Numbered from the stretch's first letter, positions 1-12,499 are shown. The stretch is DNA of 64,000 bases from Beta vulgaris subsp. vulgaris (GCF_026745355.1 NC_079208.1:21520955-21584954), one strand, 5' to 3'. Notes: generated by a model not told the origin, from the sequence alone. Numbers and translations: made by a program.

Positions 1-751
1 TAGATTTTCAAGGAAGTTGGGAGGACCAATTAGATTTGATTGAGTTCTCTTACAATAATAGTTACCATGCGAGTATCAAGATGGCACCTTTTGAGGCGTT
101 ATATGGACGGAAGTGTAGAAGTCCCATTTGCTGGAATGACTATAGTGAGAATGGTTTTGGGGACGGAATTCATTGAGGAGACCGTCAAGAACGTTAGATT
201 GATTCAGGCTCGAATTCAAGCTGCGCAAGATAGGCAGAAGAGTTATGCAGACTTAAAACGGCGCGAAGACGAGTTCGCTGTAGGTGATAAAGTATTCCTG
301 AAAGTATCACCCACCAAAGGCGTTATGAGATTTGGGAAAAAGGGCAAGCTGAGTGCTAAATATGTAGGCCCATATGAGATTTTTGGAGCGCATTGGGAAA
401 GTAGCTTATAGATTGGCTTTGCCAATGGAATTTGAAAAGAAATGCATGATGTGTTTCATATATCCCAATTGAAGCGCTATATCCCTGATGAGCGCCATGT
501 GTTAGAGCCTGAACGAGTCCAGATAGATAGTAGCCTCACTTATGAAGAAAGACCTGTCAAGATTCTCGACAGGAAAGTTGCGTAGTACGCGTAACAAGGA
601 TGTTCATATCGTGAAAGTTCTTTGGTCAACCACGAGTCAGAAAGGCAATGTGGAAGCCGAAGAGATATGAAGAAAAGAAAGATATATCGACGACAATATC
701 CTATTCCGAGGTGATTACGAGGCGTAACTCGTTTTCTTTAAGGGGGTAGAA
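1..751 (+). pseudogene. Ty3/gypsy pol tail: integrase C-terminus and chromodomain, partial copy
   Basis: This is the 3' end of the pol gene of a chromodomain-bearing gypsy element, cut by the window start. It begins at the same point as 8733 in the complete copy and runs nearly base for base with 8733-9474, with scattered one-base gains and losses. The readable part (about 40-410) covers the end of the integrase core and the integrase C-terminal domain. The chromodomain part (about 560-720) is scrambled by indels, whereas it is open in the copy at 9056-9463. A purine run (AGGGGG) at 741-746 is the polypurine tract in front of the LTR that starts at 752. Because pol sequence directly precedes that LTR, this LTR is also the 3' LTR of an upstream element. 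Confidence 0.9.
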
Positions 752-3412
752 TGCGATAAATTTCGCGCTTTTTGTCTATTTTATGAGATTTTCATGTATA
801 TGTATGCCTATTTGGGCAATTTGCACATGTTAGTGCAAAAGAAGTAGAGTCTCCGCATAAAAAAGTGTTCATAAGTGACACAAGTGTTTTAAAAATGGGA
901 AAGTGCACGAGATGCACTACCCTTCTTCAAAGATTTTCGAAATGATGAATTCAAACTTTCGAAAGCACGAGGGTTTTGTGTTAAGTTTCGGGACGAAACT
1001 TCTTTTAATGAGTTTGGAAATGGTTTGACTTTAAAAAAGGGTTGACTATTTTTAAAAGTCAACTAAAAATATTTTGCATGACTTAATAAAATTGAAAATG
1101 TTTTAATTAAGCATGTCTTAATAAAAGCTTTAAGCATTAAAATTATTTATTTAAAAAGAAGTTTAATGGAATCGAAACTCCTAAAAGGATAAAAAGGAAA
1201 AGAGTCCAATTGATGATTAAAGACCTAAGTTGATCATCTTTTTAGTCATCAAATAAATTTTAAATCTTATCTCTTTTCCTAAATTCTAATCTTATCTCTT
1301 TTCCTAAACCAAAAAGATTAGTCTTTTTGTAAATATCCTAAAACCCAATTATTTTATCCAACCCAATTATTTACTTCAAAAATCACGTCCTTCATACTTC
1401 TCCCTCACTCGACATTTCTCTCTCCTCCTTCTTTGTGCGTGAGTTCATCGTTTTCTCTCAAAAATCGTTTTCTTCTTCGCTAAGTAACGTTTCTTGTTGA
1501 ACAAGAAACGTCACAAATATTTTCTTGAAGCCAAACTCTTGCTGCCGCCGGTCCTTGCTGCTGCCTTCAGTCCGGCGCTGCCTTCCTCCTTTTATTTTGG
1601 TTGTTTTTCTTTACTTCTCCTTTAAGATTCCATTAAAGTCCTAATTTTTATTGTTATTTTATTACTATTTACATGATTATGATTTGAGTTATTATTTATT
1701 ATGAAGAAATTAGTTTCGGTCCTCATAGGTATAAAGAAAAAAACTTCAGATTTATTATTTTTAGTTTTAATCATGAAAGATATGGTTTTTAGGGTTTTAA
1801 ATCACTAAAAACCGTATATGTAGAATATGAATATGAATTTTGTTGGAATACGATTTTTATATGCATTTAAAATATTTTCAGAAGTTTAGAAAATTTTATA
1901 AATGCTGGAAATTCAGAAAGTTAGTATTTTAAGGTTTTAATGATTTTTAATCACTAGAATAGTTGTACTATACTAGGGATTAAAAATAACGAGATTTAAA
2001 TTATAAAAACGATTTTTAAAGACGTTTAAAAGGTTTGGGACGTTTTAAAGTTGCTGTAATTTTTTTAGTTCAAGTATTTACTTGATTATTTTATTGTTGT
2101 AGGCGGAGAATTATAGTAGGGACTTTTAGAACATAAAAGTGGCCTACCGTTGCGTTTATACAAGGTACGAAAGTGCTATATGGTTAGAAACATGTTTAGG
2201 GATTTTTATTTTGTAGTATCATGTATAGGACCTTGTTGTTCATATATATGATTTACTGAGATTGCTTTACATGTTACTTGCCTGTGTGCTACATGTAAAC
2301 TAAGAATATGTAAAGTAGATTGTTTGTATGGAAGTTTGATGCAAGCAGATAATTTATTTGGTATTAATTCGTGAGTGAATTAATGTAAGTAAATTGGAAT
2401 CATGTGTTACATAGATTCTCTGAAGTTATTTATTTATCTTATAAGAACCATGGATCTTATTTGGTAATTTTGAGTTACACCTATATAAAGGTACAGGTTA
2501 CTGTTGGCTAGGTTCAACAGGCAAGTTAGAAAGAATAAAAGAAGTTAAAAGAGTCAATGATAATTGTAACTTGTTAATTCTAAGATAAAAAGGAGTTTGT
2601 GATCTTATGTGATTATTAGTATGTATTGTGCTTGGTTGGTGTCAACACAAGTGTAAAAATGAATGCAACGTAAAGTGAAACGAGATAGGTTATAGACTTT
2701 AGACTGCTCAGTCAGAGTTGGACACTAAGGGTTGGGATACATAGTCCGCCGTGATATGTATTTCCTAGGATTGGATTGATCACCTTTCCTACTCATAAGG
2801 TTCCTCGATATCGCATGTCAATTGGAATATGTGGTAGCTCCCATATCTCCTACTTTAGTATAGACAACTCGTCCCATAACTATTCCATTTAAAGAAGAAA
2901 TAAAAGTTTAGAGTCTAGTTCAGTAAGAGTCATCTGCAGTTTATTATATGCTTATTATTATTTATGTTGTAGTATCATGTTTAGGATTATTTATGTCTGA
3001 TATGTAGTACTCAGCTTTGCTGATTACGTGCTTGTCTGTGTTTGTGATCATGGCTTTGCCTATTGATCCTGTGGTGATCCTTCGGGGGAGCAGAGTCAAG
3101 AAAGCATTGACATTACAGGTTCGAAGATGCATACCATTGGGAATCTGGAATGGAGAGGCTTTTGTGACATTAGTAGTATTTAATTTTCTAGGAATTTATA
3201 TTTTCAGACTTTAGCTTTAAGTTGGGTGTTTCAGTTCAAACATTGTCTGTTCTTATTTCATAAGTTTAATAAAGTTGATTTTGTTTATATAAGTTTTCCG
3301 CTGCGAAATTCTGAGTAAGCCGAAACGTTCACACGGGCGATAATGCCTGGGTAATTCTCTAGATTTGTTATAAAAGTATTTTCTAGAAAGAGAGAATTAT
3401 CGGGGTGTTACA
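752..3412 (+). repeat. Left LTR of the Tekay-like gypsy element
   Basis: Long terminal repeat of about 2.66 kb starting TGCGATAAATTTCGCGC and ending GGGGTGTTACA. It is repeated at 9475-12138. A TATA box (CTATATAAAG, 2481-2490) and a polyadenylation signal (AATAAA, 3268-3273) sit where the U3/R and R/U5 boundaries are expected. The 3' end motif GGGGTGTTACA is common in plant chromovirus LTRs. The start is placed right after a polypurine tract. The short ORF at 3017-3214 inside it is not a gene. Confidence 0.88.
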
Positions 3413-3414
3413 AA

Positions 3415-3433
3415 GTGGTATCTGGAGCTTTAG
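3415..3433 (+). other. Primer binding site, initiator tRNA-Met type, imperfect
   Basis: Three bases after the LTR the sequence reads TGGTATCTGGAGC. The usual plant initiator-Met primer site starts TGGTATCAGAGC. The match is good over the first seven bases and then has one extra base and a change. This site primes minus-strand DNA synthesis and confirms plus-strand orientation. Confidence 0.75.
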
Positions 3434-4128
3434 GTTAGTTTAAGACTTATAGGCGCCTAACTAACTAGCTTATTAAGTGACTTTAGTTTTAAGTTACCTA
3501 GCTTATGGGTTATTTGAAGGAAACCTTAGTATGCTCCTACGTTTCATTTCGAAAAGTGAGACAAAAATATTTTGTGGATCAAAATTTTTTTTTAGAACCG
3601 ATATTTTTCGAAAATTTGAGGTTCGAAATTCTTTCCGAAAATTTTACGAGTTCAAAATTTTTTTTTCGAAAAACGTGCTGAGTTCGAAAAAAAAAAATTT
3701 TCGAGTAACATTTTTTTTTTCGAGTAACCTTGGAGTTCAAAATTTTTTTTTTAGAAAATTTATTTAGGCGCAAAAGTAATGTTATTTATAAAAAGTGTCT
3801 GCATTATGTTTCATGCCTTTAAAGGTTTACAGCATGACATTGTGAGAATGGGTAGTATAAGAAGGGCATATAGGATAGAAATATTATATGCCTGCATTGA
3901 AAAATTAGTTCAGCATCATCATTATTTTCTTCCCTGCAAATAAGTGCATTATTATTTTTCTTCCCTACTAATGATGCATGAATGTTTTTTTCTTGATAAT
4001 TGTTATATCCTTCTTGCCTATTAAGTGTTATATTTTACATGCCTTTGTTTTTTACCTTTGATTTTGGTGGGAACACGTTAAGGAAGAGTGCTAAACCTTT
4101 TGGTTTATTGTGATGTAGCTCTACTATT
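3434..4128 (+). other. Untranslated leader of the gypsy element with an A/T homopolymer block
   Basis: No coding sequence is recognised between the primer site and the first ORF. At 3540-3775 there are many runs of eight to eleven A or T alternating with TTCGA/TTCGAAAA motifs. These read open on both strands only because they are low complexity. The rest is AT-rich leader. Confidence 0.6.
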
Positions 4129-4519
4129 ATGGCTGCAAATTTAGGAAACTATTTTAACCCTATCGTCCTGACTGACGATGAAGACGACGACCATCATCCA
4201 CCCATTGACCATAGGATATATGAAGAACTGCATTGGATAATGCGTCGCATCTTGAGAAGACATTATGCTAGGGATGATGAAGTCATCATAGAAATGGATC
4301 ATGCTAGAGGTACTACCAGGGAAGACATATATGATGCATGTATGAGGATTGAATCTGAACCTGAGAAGACTTGGACACCATACCTACTAGGCAGTCTAAG
4401 ATCAAGAGAAAATTCGTTGACTACTATGAGACTGACGAAGAGGACGAAGTTAGTGATGAAGACTTTGTACCTCAACAATATAAGGAAGATAAGGATAAGG
4501 ATGGCAGTGTAGTGCCATA
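4129..4519 (+). pseudogene. Small acidic ORF upstream of gag, unknown function, frameshifted
   Basis: An ORF starts with ATG at 4129 and codes for a protein with an acidic N-terminal stretch (DDEDDD) followed by a charged, probably helical segment up to about residue 85. After about 4390 the open frame becomes basic and low quality. Another frame instead continues with an acidic tail (ETDEEDEVSDEDF) and ends at a TAG near 4519. This suggests one frame break in an ORF of about 130 codons. I do not recognise a family. It lies in the leader of a gypsy element ahead of gag, so it is either an extra element ORF or the displaced N-terminus of gag. No host gene context exists. Confidence 0.4.
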
Positions 4520-5002
4520 GGTTATATACATATAGATATTTTTTTTTATATATATAGACGTACATAAAATTTTAGTTATAAGAATAATGTTGGGTATGTG
4601 CCAACAAGGCAAAAGTGTTTTATAGGATTAGCATTTTAGGAAATATATATATATACTAGTGTGTTATTTTATTTCACATTTTTTTTTTCCCTTCTATGGA
4701 AGAATAAAATTTAGTTTGTTTATTCAAGGAGTAAAAATTTATTTTGGACACGTAATGGGGAATATTTTTTTTTATTATTATTTTCATTATGTGATTACAA
4801 TTTTCTTGCTTAAATTCATATGAATATGAATTTATTTACGTGAATAACTGTATGAATATTAGTGAACATTCCATGTTGAAACTTAGTGAAATTGTATGTT
4901 GATGCGATCTTTAGTGATCAAATCAAGTATTGTCTTGCTTAGATGACTATAAGTTTTCTGGAACCTGAGTAGAGTTATATTACTTTCAGGTCCCGAAGTA
5001 GA

Positions 5003-5900
5003 ATGGCTAACAACACTGAACTAGCTGATGCTATTCGCCTTTGGCGGAGAAACTGAATCAGGACAAGGTTGAACGTCCAGAGACTGCTGGAGAGATGTTT
5101 GAAAGACTGTCCAAAGTGAAACCACCTTATTTAAGGGACAAGCTGACCCTACTTTCCTAGAAAACTGGATTAGGGAATTTGAAAAGTTTTTGAGGTAGTA
5201 ATTGCCCTGCTGCTAATGAGAGTAGGACAAGCTGTTTTATACCTAAAGGATGAGGCTGATTTGTGGTGGAGAGAAAATGGGGCTAGATTGAGTGCTGCTG
5301 AGGGATTCAATTGGGAAGCCTTTGTGATTGTGCTGAGAGGAAAGTTTTACCCTGCCTTCATGGAGAAAGCAGAAAGCCCAAGAGTTCATCAACCTTAGAA
5401 TGGGTAGTATGACTATTTCTGAATACTATAGTAAGTTATAACCTGTCTAGGTTTGCACCTGAGGTGGTAGCTACTGAGGAGCTTAAGGCTCAGAGGTTCG
5501 AACAGGGTTGACTGATGAATCCAGCTGGGATTAGGGGGTGAGACCTTTACATCCTTAGATGTAGTGTATGGGAGAGCTTCTCATATTTATGGTTGCAATC
5601 GAGAAGGATAAGAAGGCTGGAATAGTTGGTGAAAAGAGAAAGAGAGGTTAGTACTGGGGAAACCAAGGTAACTTTAAGAAAAACCGGAATGGGAATGGGA
5701 ACTTTCAAGGAAGGAACAACCAGGATAACCGTAGTCAGGGTAGACCTGAGAGGGTTCACAATTGCAAGTTCTGGACAAAAACCATCCTGGGAGAGACTGT
5801 AAGGGAGAGCAGTGACCTGTCATTATTGCAGAAGAAGGGCCACAGAGAGTATGAGTGCTACGCTAAGCACGGAAAAGGTTTGAGATCAGGGAAACAGGTA
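5003..5900 (+). pseudogene. Ty3/gypsy gag, frameshifted
   Basis: Capsid gene of the retrotransposon, whose product would assemble the virus-like particle and bind element RNA. The ATG at 5003 opens a frame containing the plant retrotransposon gag pattern. At 5216-5395 the motif DLWWRENG is followed by a segment containing FYPAF, as in the PF03732-type gag domain. A CCHC zinc knuckle (C-x2-C-x4-H-x4-C) is recognisable around 5820-5862. Reading requires several changes of frame, and a TAG interrupts at about 5158. It continues into protease in the usual chromovirus order. Not functional as written. Confidence 0.8.
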
Positions 5901-6039
5901 ATCAGGCTAGACCAGGGTCAATCATAGGGAACCAGGGTCCTAAGCCTGGAGGTCAGAATAACCAAGGGAACCATAGTAGGCCTACTGCTAATGATAATCC
6001 TACCCAGAACAAACCTGCAGGAAAAGTGTTCGTGATGAG

Positions 6040-6460
6040 TCATAACGAGGCAGAGAGATCTGCGGATGTGGTAACTGGTAATTTCTCTATCAACTCAGTT
6101 TTCGTTAAAACGTTATTCGATTCGGGGGCTACTTATTCTTTTATTTCGCCTTCTTTTTAAAGAGTCTGGGATTGGTGGAGTATGAGTCAATCGACTTGTC
6201 TGTTAGTATTCCTACTGGGGAAGTCGTTAAGTGTACTAAGTTATTAAGAACTTACCTTTGAAGATAGGAGGGAGTGTCTTTCCATCCGATTTGATCGAGT
6301 TTAACTTAGGAGATTTAGATGTGATTCTTGGGATGAACTGGTTGAGTCATTACAAGGCCAGGATCGATTGTGAAGTCCAGAAAGTAGTGTTGAGAAACCC
6401 TTCGGGAAAATTTACCTCATATAGACGATTTGGGAAACCTAAAAACTTTGGGTGATCTCT
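6040..6460 (+). pseudogene. Ty3/gypsy aspartic protease
   Basis: Retropepsin region that would cleave the gag-pol polyprotein. The catalytic triplet DSGA is encoded at about 6119-6130. The second conserved part, with VILGMNWLSHY, is open at 6258-6455. A frame break lies between them near 6155. It follows gag and precedes reverse transcriptase without a separate start, as expected for a polyprotein. Confidence 0.82.
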
Positions 6461-6559
6461 GCTCTGCAAGTGCAGAAGTTGATGAGAAAGGGGTGTGAGC
6501 TGTTTTTCTGTAGCGTGCAAGATGTGAGTAAAGAAGCGAGTTAAAACTTGAGGATGTTC

Positions 6560-7800
6560 CAATAGTGAATGAGTTTATGGACGTATTTCCGAGTGAAATT
6601 TCAGGATGCCGCCTGCAAGAGCTGTTGAGTTTACCATAGACTTAGTTCCTGGAACTGCACCTATATCTAAGGCACCTTATAGAATGGCACCTCCTGAGAT
6701 GAGTGAGTTAAAGACACAATTGCAAGAACTTTTGGATAAGGGTTATATCAGACCTAGTGCATCGCCTTGGGGAGCTCCTGTTTTGTTCGTGAAGAAAAAG
6801 GATGGGAGTATGAGTTATGTATAGACTATAGGGAGTTGAATAATGTTACCATCAAAAACAAGTACCCTTTGCCTAGAATAGATGACCTATTCGATCAACT
6901 TAATGGAGCGAGTGTGTTCTCGAAGATTGACTTACGTTCAGGATATCATCAATTGAGGGTAGCTGATAAGGATGTACCTAAGACTGCCTTTAGAACGCGT
7001 TATGGTCACTACGAGTTCACTGTAATGCCATTTGGGTTAACCAATGCTCCTGCTATATTTATGGATTGATGAATAGAATCTTTCAGAGTTTTTAGATAAG
7101 TTTGTAGCTGTTTTCATTGACGACATTTTGATTTATTCGAGGAATGAAACCGAGCATGATGAACATTTGAGGATTATCTTGGAAACCTTGAGGAAGAACC
7201 AAATATATGCCAAGTTCTCTAAGTGTGAGTTTCGTTTGGAGAAAGTAGCATTCTTGGGTCATTTTGTGTCTAAGGAAGGAGTCTCTGTAGATCCTGCTAA
7301 GATTCAAGCTGTGAGTGAGTGGCCAACTCCAAAGAGTGTGACTGACATTAGAAGTTTCTTGGGTTTAGCTGGCTATTATAGGAGATTTGTGAGGATTTCT
7401 CAAGATAGCGAGACCTATGACTAATTTAATGAAAAAGGAGTCCAAGTTTGAGTGGAATGAGAAGTGTGAGGAAGCTTTCCAGATCTTGAAGGATCGTTTA
7501 ACCACTGCACCTGTCTTAACCCTACCTGATGGGAATGAGGGATTTGAGGTCTATAGTGATGCTTCGAAGAATGGTTTGGGTTGTGATTGCAACAGAATGG
7601 TAAGGTAATAGCTTATGCATCGCGTCAATGAAACCTTATGAGGCTAATTACCCTACCCATGATCTAGAGTTAGCTGCCATAGTATTTGCATTGAAGATTT
7701 GGAGACATTATCTTTATGGGGCAACTTGCAAGATATTCACAGACCATAAGAGCTTGAAATACATTTTACCCAAAAAGACTTGAATATGAGACAAAGGAGA
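6560..7800 (+). pseudogene. Ty3/gypsy reverse transcriptase and RNase H, frameshifted
   Basis: Copies element RNA into DNA and removes the RNA strand. Reverse transcriptase begins around 6606. [10 protein letters not shown] and [15 protein letters not shown] are visible at 6930-7065. The catalytic [10 protein letters not shown] box is at 7113-7142, and [11 protein letters not shown] at 7353-7390. The RNase H part (DASKNGLGC at about 7558, then [20 protein letters not shown] and HYLYGA near 7640-7720) follows. The frame changes at least four times between 6606 and 7800, usually at places where one base appears to be missing. This is unusual for an element whose two LTRs are nearly the same. 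Confidence 0.88.
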
Positions 7801-9463
7801 TGGCTAGAGTTGATTAAGGATTACGATCTAGACATCCAGTATCATGAGGGGAAAGCAAATGTGGTTGCTGACGCCTTGAGTCGGAAATCGAGTCATAGCT
7901 TGAGTGCTTTGATAGTCCCTGAGGAGTTGTGTAGAGATATGCAAAGGTTGAACCTAGAAATTTTAAATCCTGGGGAAATGAGGCTAGACTCTAGTAACTT
8001 TCTTTGGGAGTGTCAGTTTTCGATGAGATCATTGAGGGTCAAGGGGATGAGCATCTAGATAAGATAAAGAGAAAATGAAGCAAGGTAAGGAAGTAGACTT
8101 CAAGATTCATGATGATGGGAGTCTAAGGTTTAAGGGAGTGGTGTGTACCACAGAAGTGCAAGACCTAAAGAGACGTCTTATGGATGAGGGGCATAATACT
8201 CCGTATTCTGTGCACCCTGGGGGTGACAATTTATAAGGATCTTAAGGTGATATATGGTGCCGAACATGAAGACGAGAGGTACGAGTATGTGTCTAAGTGT
8301 CTAACCTGTCAGAAAGTGAAGATAGACCATAAGAGGCCCATGGGGAAGTCCAACCACTAGAGGTTCCTGGATGGAAGTGGGATTCGATTTCTATGGACTT
8401 TGTGACTGCCTTACCCAAGTCGAGGAGTGGAAATGATACCATTTGGGTTATAGTGGATAGACTGACCAAGTCCGTTGTTTTCATACCTATTAAGGAGACA
8501 TGGAAGAAGAAGCAACTCGCTACAACCTATATCAAGCATGTAGTGAGATTGCATGGAGTTCCAAAGGACATTATTTCAGACCGTGACTCTAGATTTCTAT
8601 CTAAGTTTTGGAAGAAGGTTCAATCAAACCTTGGGACAACATTAAAGATGAGTACCGCCTTTCACCCTGCGACCGATGGTCAGACTGAGAGGACTAACCA
8701 AACTATGGAGATATGTTGCGAGCTTGTGCTATAGATTTTCAAGGAAGTTGGGAGGACCAATTAGATTTGATTGAGTTCTCTTACAATAATAGTTACCATG
8801 CGAGTATCAAGATGGCACCTTTTGAGGCGTTATATGGACGGAAGTGTAGAAGTCCCATTTGCTGGAATGACTATAGTGAGAATGTAGTTTTGGGGACGAA
8901 TTCATTGAGGAGACCGTCAAGAACGTTAGATTGATTCAGGCTCGAATTCAAGCTGCGCAAGATAGGCAGAAGAGTTATGCAGACTTAAACGGCGCGAAGA
9001 CGAGTTCGTTGTAGGTGATAAAGTATTCCTGAAAGTATCACCCACCAAAGGCGTTATGAGATTTGGGAAAAAGGGCAAGCTGAGTGCTAAATATGTAGGC
9101 CCATATGAGATTTTGGAGCGCATTGGGAAAGTAGCTTATAGATTGGCTTTGCCAATGGAATTTGAGAAGATGCATGATGTGTTTCATATATCCCAATTGA
9201 AGCGCTATATCCCTGATGAGCGCCATGTGTTAGAGCCTGAACGAGTCCAGATAGATAGTAGCCTCACTTATGAAGAAAGACCTGTCAAGATTCTCGACAG
9301 GAAAGTGCGTAGTACGCGTAACAAGGATGTTCATATCGTGAAAGTTCTTTGGTCTAACCACGAGTCAGAAGAGGCAACGTGGGAAGCCGAAGAGGATATG
9401 AAGAAAAAGTATCCAGACCTATTCCTTGAGGTGAGTTACGAGGGCGTAACTCGTTTTCTTTAA
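7801..9463 (+). pseudogene. Ty3/gypsy integrase with C-terminal chromodomain
   Basis: Inserts element DNA into the genome. The end of RNase H ([12 protein letters not shown], 7858-7893) leads into integrase. A zinc-binding segment with C-x2-C (CLTCQK) lies near 8302. The DDE core has D in MDFVTALP (8393), D in SDRDSRF (8575-8595) and E in DGQTERTNQ (8674-8700). The final ORF (9056-9463) has the integrase C-terminal fold and a chromodomain-like end (VKVLWSNHESEEATWEAEED, 9336-9395), which defines the chromovirus lineage. Chromodomains are thought to steer insertion toward marked chromatin. Frame breaks occur near 8060, 8735 and 8900. Confidence 0.88.
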
Positions 9464-9474
9464 GGGGGGTAGAA

Positions 9475-12138
9475 TGCGATAAATTTCGCGCTTTTTGTCT
9501 ATTTTATGAGATTTTCATGTATATGTATGCCTATGTTGGGCAATTTGCACATGTTAGTGCAAAAGAAGTAGAGTCTCCGCATAAGAAAAGTGTTCATAAG
9601 TGACACAAGTGTTTTAAAAATGGGAAAGTGCACGAGATGCACTACCCTTCTTCAAAGATTTTCGAAATGATGAATTCAAACTTTCGAAAGAACGAGGGTT
9701 TTGTGTTAAGTTTCGGGACGAAACTTTTTTTAATGAGTTTGGAAATGGTTTGACTTTTAAAAAGGGTTGACTATTTTTAAAAGTCAACTAAAAATATTTT
9801 GCATGACTTAATAAAATTGAAAATGTTTTAATTAAGCATGTCTTAATAAAAGCTTTAAGCATTAAAATTATTTATTTAAAAAGAAGTTTAATGGAATCGA
9901 AACTCCTAAAAGGATAAAAAGGAAAAGAGTCCTATTGATGATTAAAGACCTAAGTTGATCATCTTTTTAGTCATCAAATAAATTTTAAATCTTATCTCTT
10001 TTCCTAAATTCTAATCTTATCTCTTTTCCTAAACCAAAAAGGATTAGTCTTTTTGTAAATATCCTAAGACCCAATTATTTTATCCAACCCAATTATTTAC
10101 TTCAAAAATCACGTCCTTCATACTTCTCCCTCACTCGACATTTTCTCTCTCCTCCTTCTTTGTGCGTGATTCATCTTTTCTCTCAAAAATCGTTTTCTTC
10201 TTCGCTAAGTAACGTTTCTTGTTGAACAAGAAACGTCACAAATATTTTCTTGAAGCCAAACTCTCTGCTGCCGCCATCCTTGCTGCTGCCTTCAGTCCGG
10301 CGCTGCCTTTCCTTTTATTTTGGTTGTTTTTCTTTACTTCTCCTTTAAGATTCCATTAAAGTCCTAATTTTTATTGTTATTTTATTACTATTTACATGAT
10401 TATGATTTGAGTTATTATTTATTATGAAGAAATTATTTTCGGTCTCATAGTATAAAAGAAAAAAATTTCAGATTTATTATTTTTAGTTTTAATCATGAAA
10501 GATATGGTTTTTAGGGTTTTAAATCACTAGAAATCGTATATTTAAGTATGAATATGAATTTTGATTGGAATACGATTTTTATATGCATTTAAAATATTTT
10601 CAGAAGGTTTAGAAAATTTTATAATGCTGGAAATTCAGAAAGTTAGTATTTTAAGGTTTTTAATTTTAATCACTAGAATAGTTGTACTATACTAGGGATT
10701 AAAAAATGAGAGTTTAAATTATAAAAACGATTTTTAAAGACGTTTAAAAGGTTTGGGACGTTTTAAAGTTGCTGTATTTTTTTTAGTTCAAGTATTTACT
10801 TGATTATTTATTGTTGTAGGCGGAGAATTTATAGTGGACTTTTAACATAAAAGTGGCCTACCGTTGCGTTTATACAAGGTACCGTTGCTATATGGTTAGA
10901 AACATGCTTTAGGGATGTTTTTATTTTGTAGTATCATGTATAGGACCTTGTTGTTCATATATATGATTTACTGAGATTGCTTTACATGTTATTGCTGTGT
11001 GCTACATGTAAACTAAGAATATGTATAAGTAGATTGTTTGTATGGAAGTTTGATGCAAGCAGATAAGTTTAGTTTGGTATTAATTCGTGAGTGAATTAAT
11101 GTAAGTAAATTGGAATCATGTGTTACATAGATTCTTGAATTATTATTTATCTTATAAGAACCGTGGATCTTATTTGGTAATTTTGAGTTAACCTATATAA
11201 AGGTACAGTTTACTGTTGGCTAGGTTCAACAGGCAAGTTAGAAAGAATAAAAGAAGTTAAAAGAGTCTTGAATGATAAGTTGTGAACCTTGTTAATTCTA
11301 AGATAAAAAGGAGTTTTGTGATTTATGTGATATTAGTATTATATGTTGTGTCTTGGTTGGTGTCAACACAAGTGTAAAAATGAATGCAACGTAAAGTGAA
11401 ACGAGATAGGTTATAGACTTTAGACTGGTGCACGTCTAGAGTTGGACACTAAGGGTTGGGATACATAGTCCGCCGTGATATGTATTTTCCTAGGATTGGA
11501 TTGATCACCTTTCCTTTTAGCTCAAAGGTTCCTCGATATCGCAGGTCAATTGGAATATGTGGTAGCCCCATATTCCTATTCAGTATAGACAACTCGTCCC
11601 ATAACTATTCCATTTAAAGAAGAAATAAAATTTAGAGTCTAGTTCAGTAAGAGTCATCTGCGTTTGTTATATTTATTATTATTATGTTGTAGTATCATGT
11701 TTAGGATTATTTATGTCTGATATGTAGTACTCAGCTTTGCTGATTACGTGCTTGTCTGTGTTTGTGATCATGGCTTTGCCTATTGATCCTGTGGTGATCC
11801 TTCGGGGAGCAGAGTCAAGAAAGCATTGACATTACAGGTTCGAAGATGCATACCATTGGGGAATCTGGAATGGAGAGGCTTTTGTGACATTAGTAGTATT
11901 TAAGTTGTTTCTAGGAATTTATATTTTCAGACTTTAGCTTTAAGTTGGTGTGTTTCAGTTCAAACATTGTCTGGTTCTTATTTCATAAGTTTAATAAAGT
12001 TGATTTTGTTTTATAAGTTTTCCGCTGCAAAATTCTGAGTAAGCCGAAACGTTTTCACACGGGCGATAATGCCTGGGTAATTCTCTAGATTTGTTATAAA
12101 AGTATTTTCTAGAAAGAGAGAATTATCGGGGTGTTACA
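9475..12138 (+). repeat. Right LTR of the Tekay-like gypsy element
   Basis: Second copy of the LTR at 752-3412, with the same TG start after AAGGGGGG and the same GGGGTGTTACA end. The TATA box is at 11193-11200 and AATAAA at 11993-11998. Most differences from the left copy are one- or two-base gains and losses. Position 12139 begins a different element (Tat gag). The five bases after the LTR are TCGGA; a matching duplication on the left lies outside the window. Confidence 0.88.
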
Positions 12139-12465
12139 TCGGAGGCCGCGCTCAAAATTGTCGCTGAGACGGTCAGCTAGCTGCTGAAGATCTTGTTGAG
12201 TGATCAGATTAGGGATGGTCTGCTCATATCGAGGGGGGCCCGCTAGGGTTTGAGTTGTCCTAGCTCGGGGCACCCCGAGGTTGATTACACTTGTAGCCTC
12301 TCGAGGATGAACCTCTTCGAGGATGTGCTGGTGGCGGGACGAGAGGACAGGGGCCTGTCGGGAGTTCTCCGCTGTCTCGCCAGCCACCTCATAAGATGGT
12401 GCTCTCGAGTGATGAAAGGAAACGTGAGTCCTTTGTCGTCTCCGATATGTCCGAGTGATGGCCAT
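12139..12465 (-). pseudogene. Tat-lineage gypsy gag N-terminus, truncated
   Basis: Minus-strand ORF starting at 12465 with MAITRTYRRRQR. It is clearly the same protein as the gag start at 44110 (MAITRRNQRRQR), and both contain SRAPS, RQAP and HPREA or NPREA motifs. It reads cleanly through QQLADRLSDNFERGLR, where the copy at 43826 has a stop. It is cut at 12138 by the LTR of the chromovirus, so that element probably inserted into this one. The rest of this Tat element should lie left of the window. Confidence 0.8.
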
Positions 12466-12481
12466 GACTTTTAGTTCGATG

Positions 12482-12499
12482 TCCCCACAGACGGCGCCA
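12482..12499 (-). other. Primer binding site of the Tat fragment
   Basis: On the minus strand this reads TGGCGCCGTCTGTGGGGA, two to three bases after the LTR end. The same site occurs at 44127-44144. It resembles the tRNA-Asp-type sites of plant Tat and Athila elements; the exact primer tRNA is not certain. Confidence 0.7.

Noticed and set aside
3117..3130. GGTTCGAAGATGC as a tRNA B box
   Set aside because: No A box or cloverleaf arms around it; it recurs in the other LTR copy and is LTR sequence.
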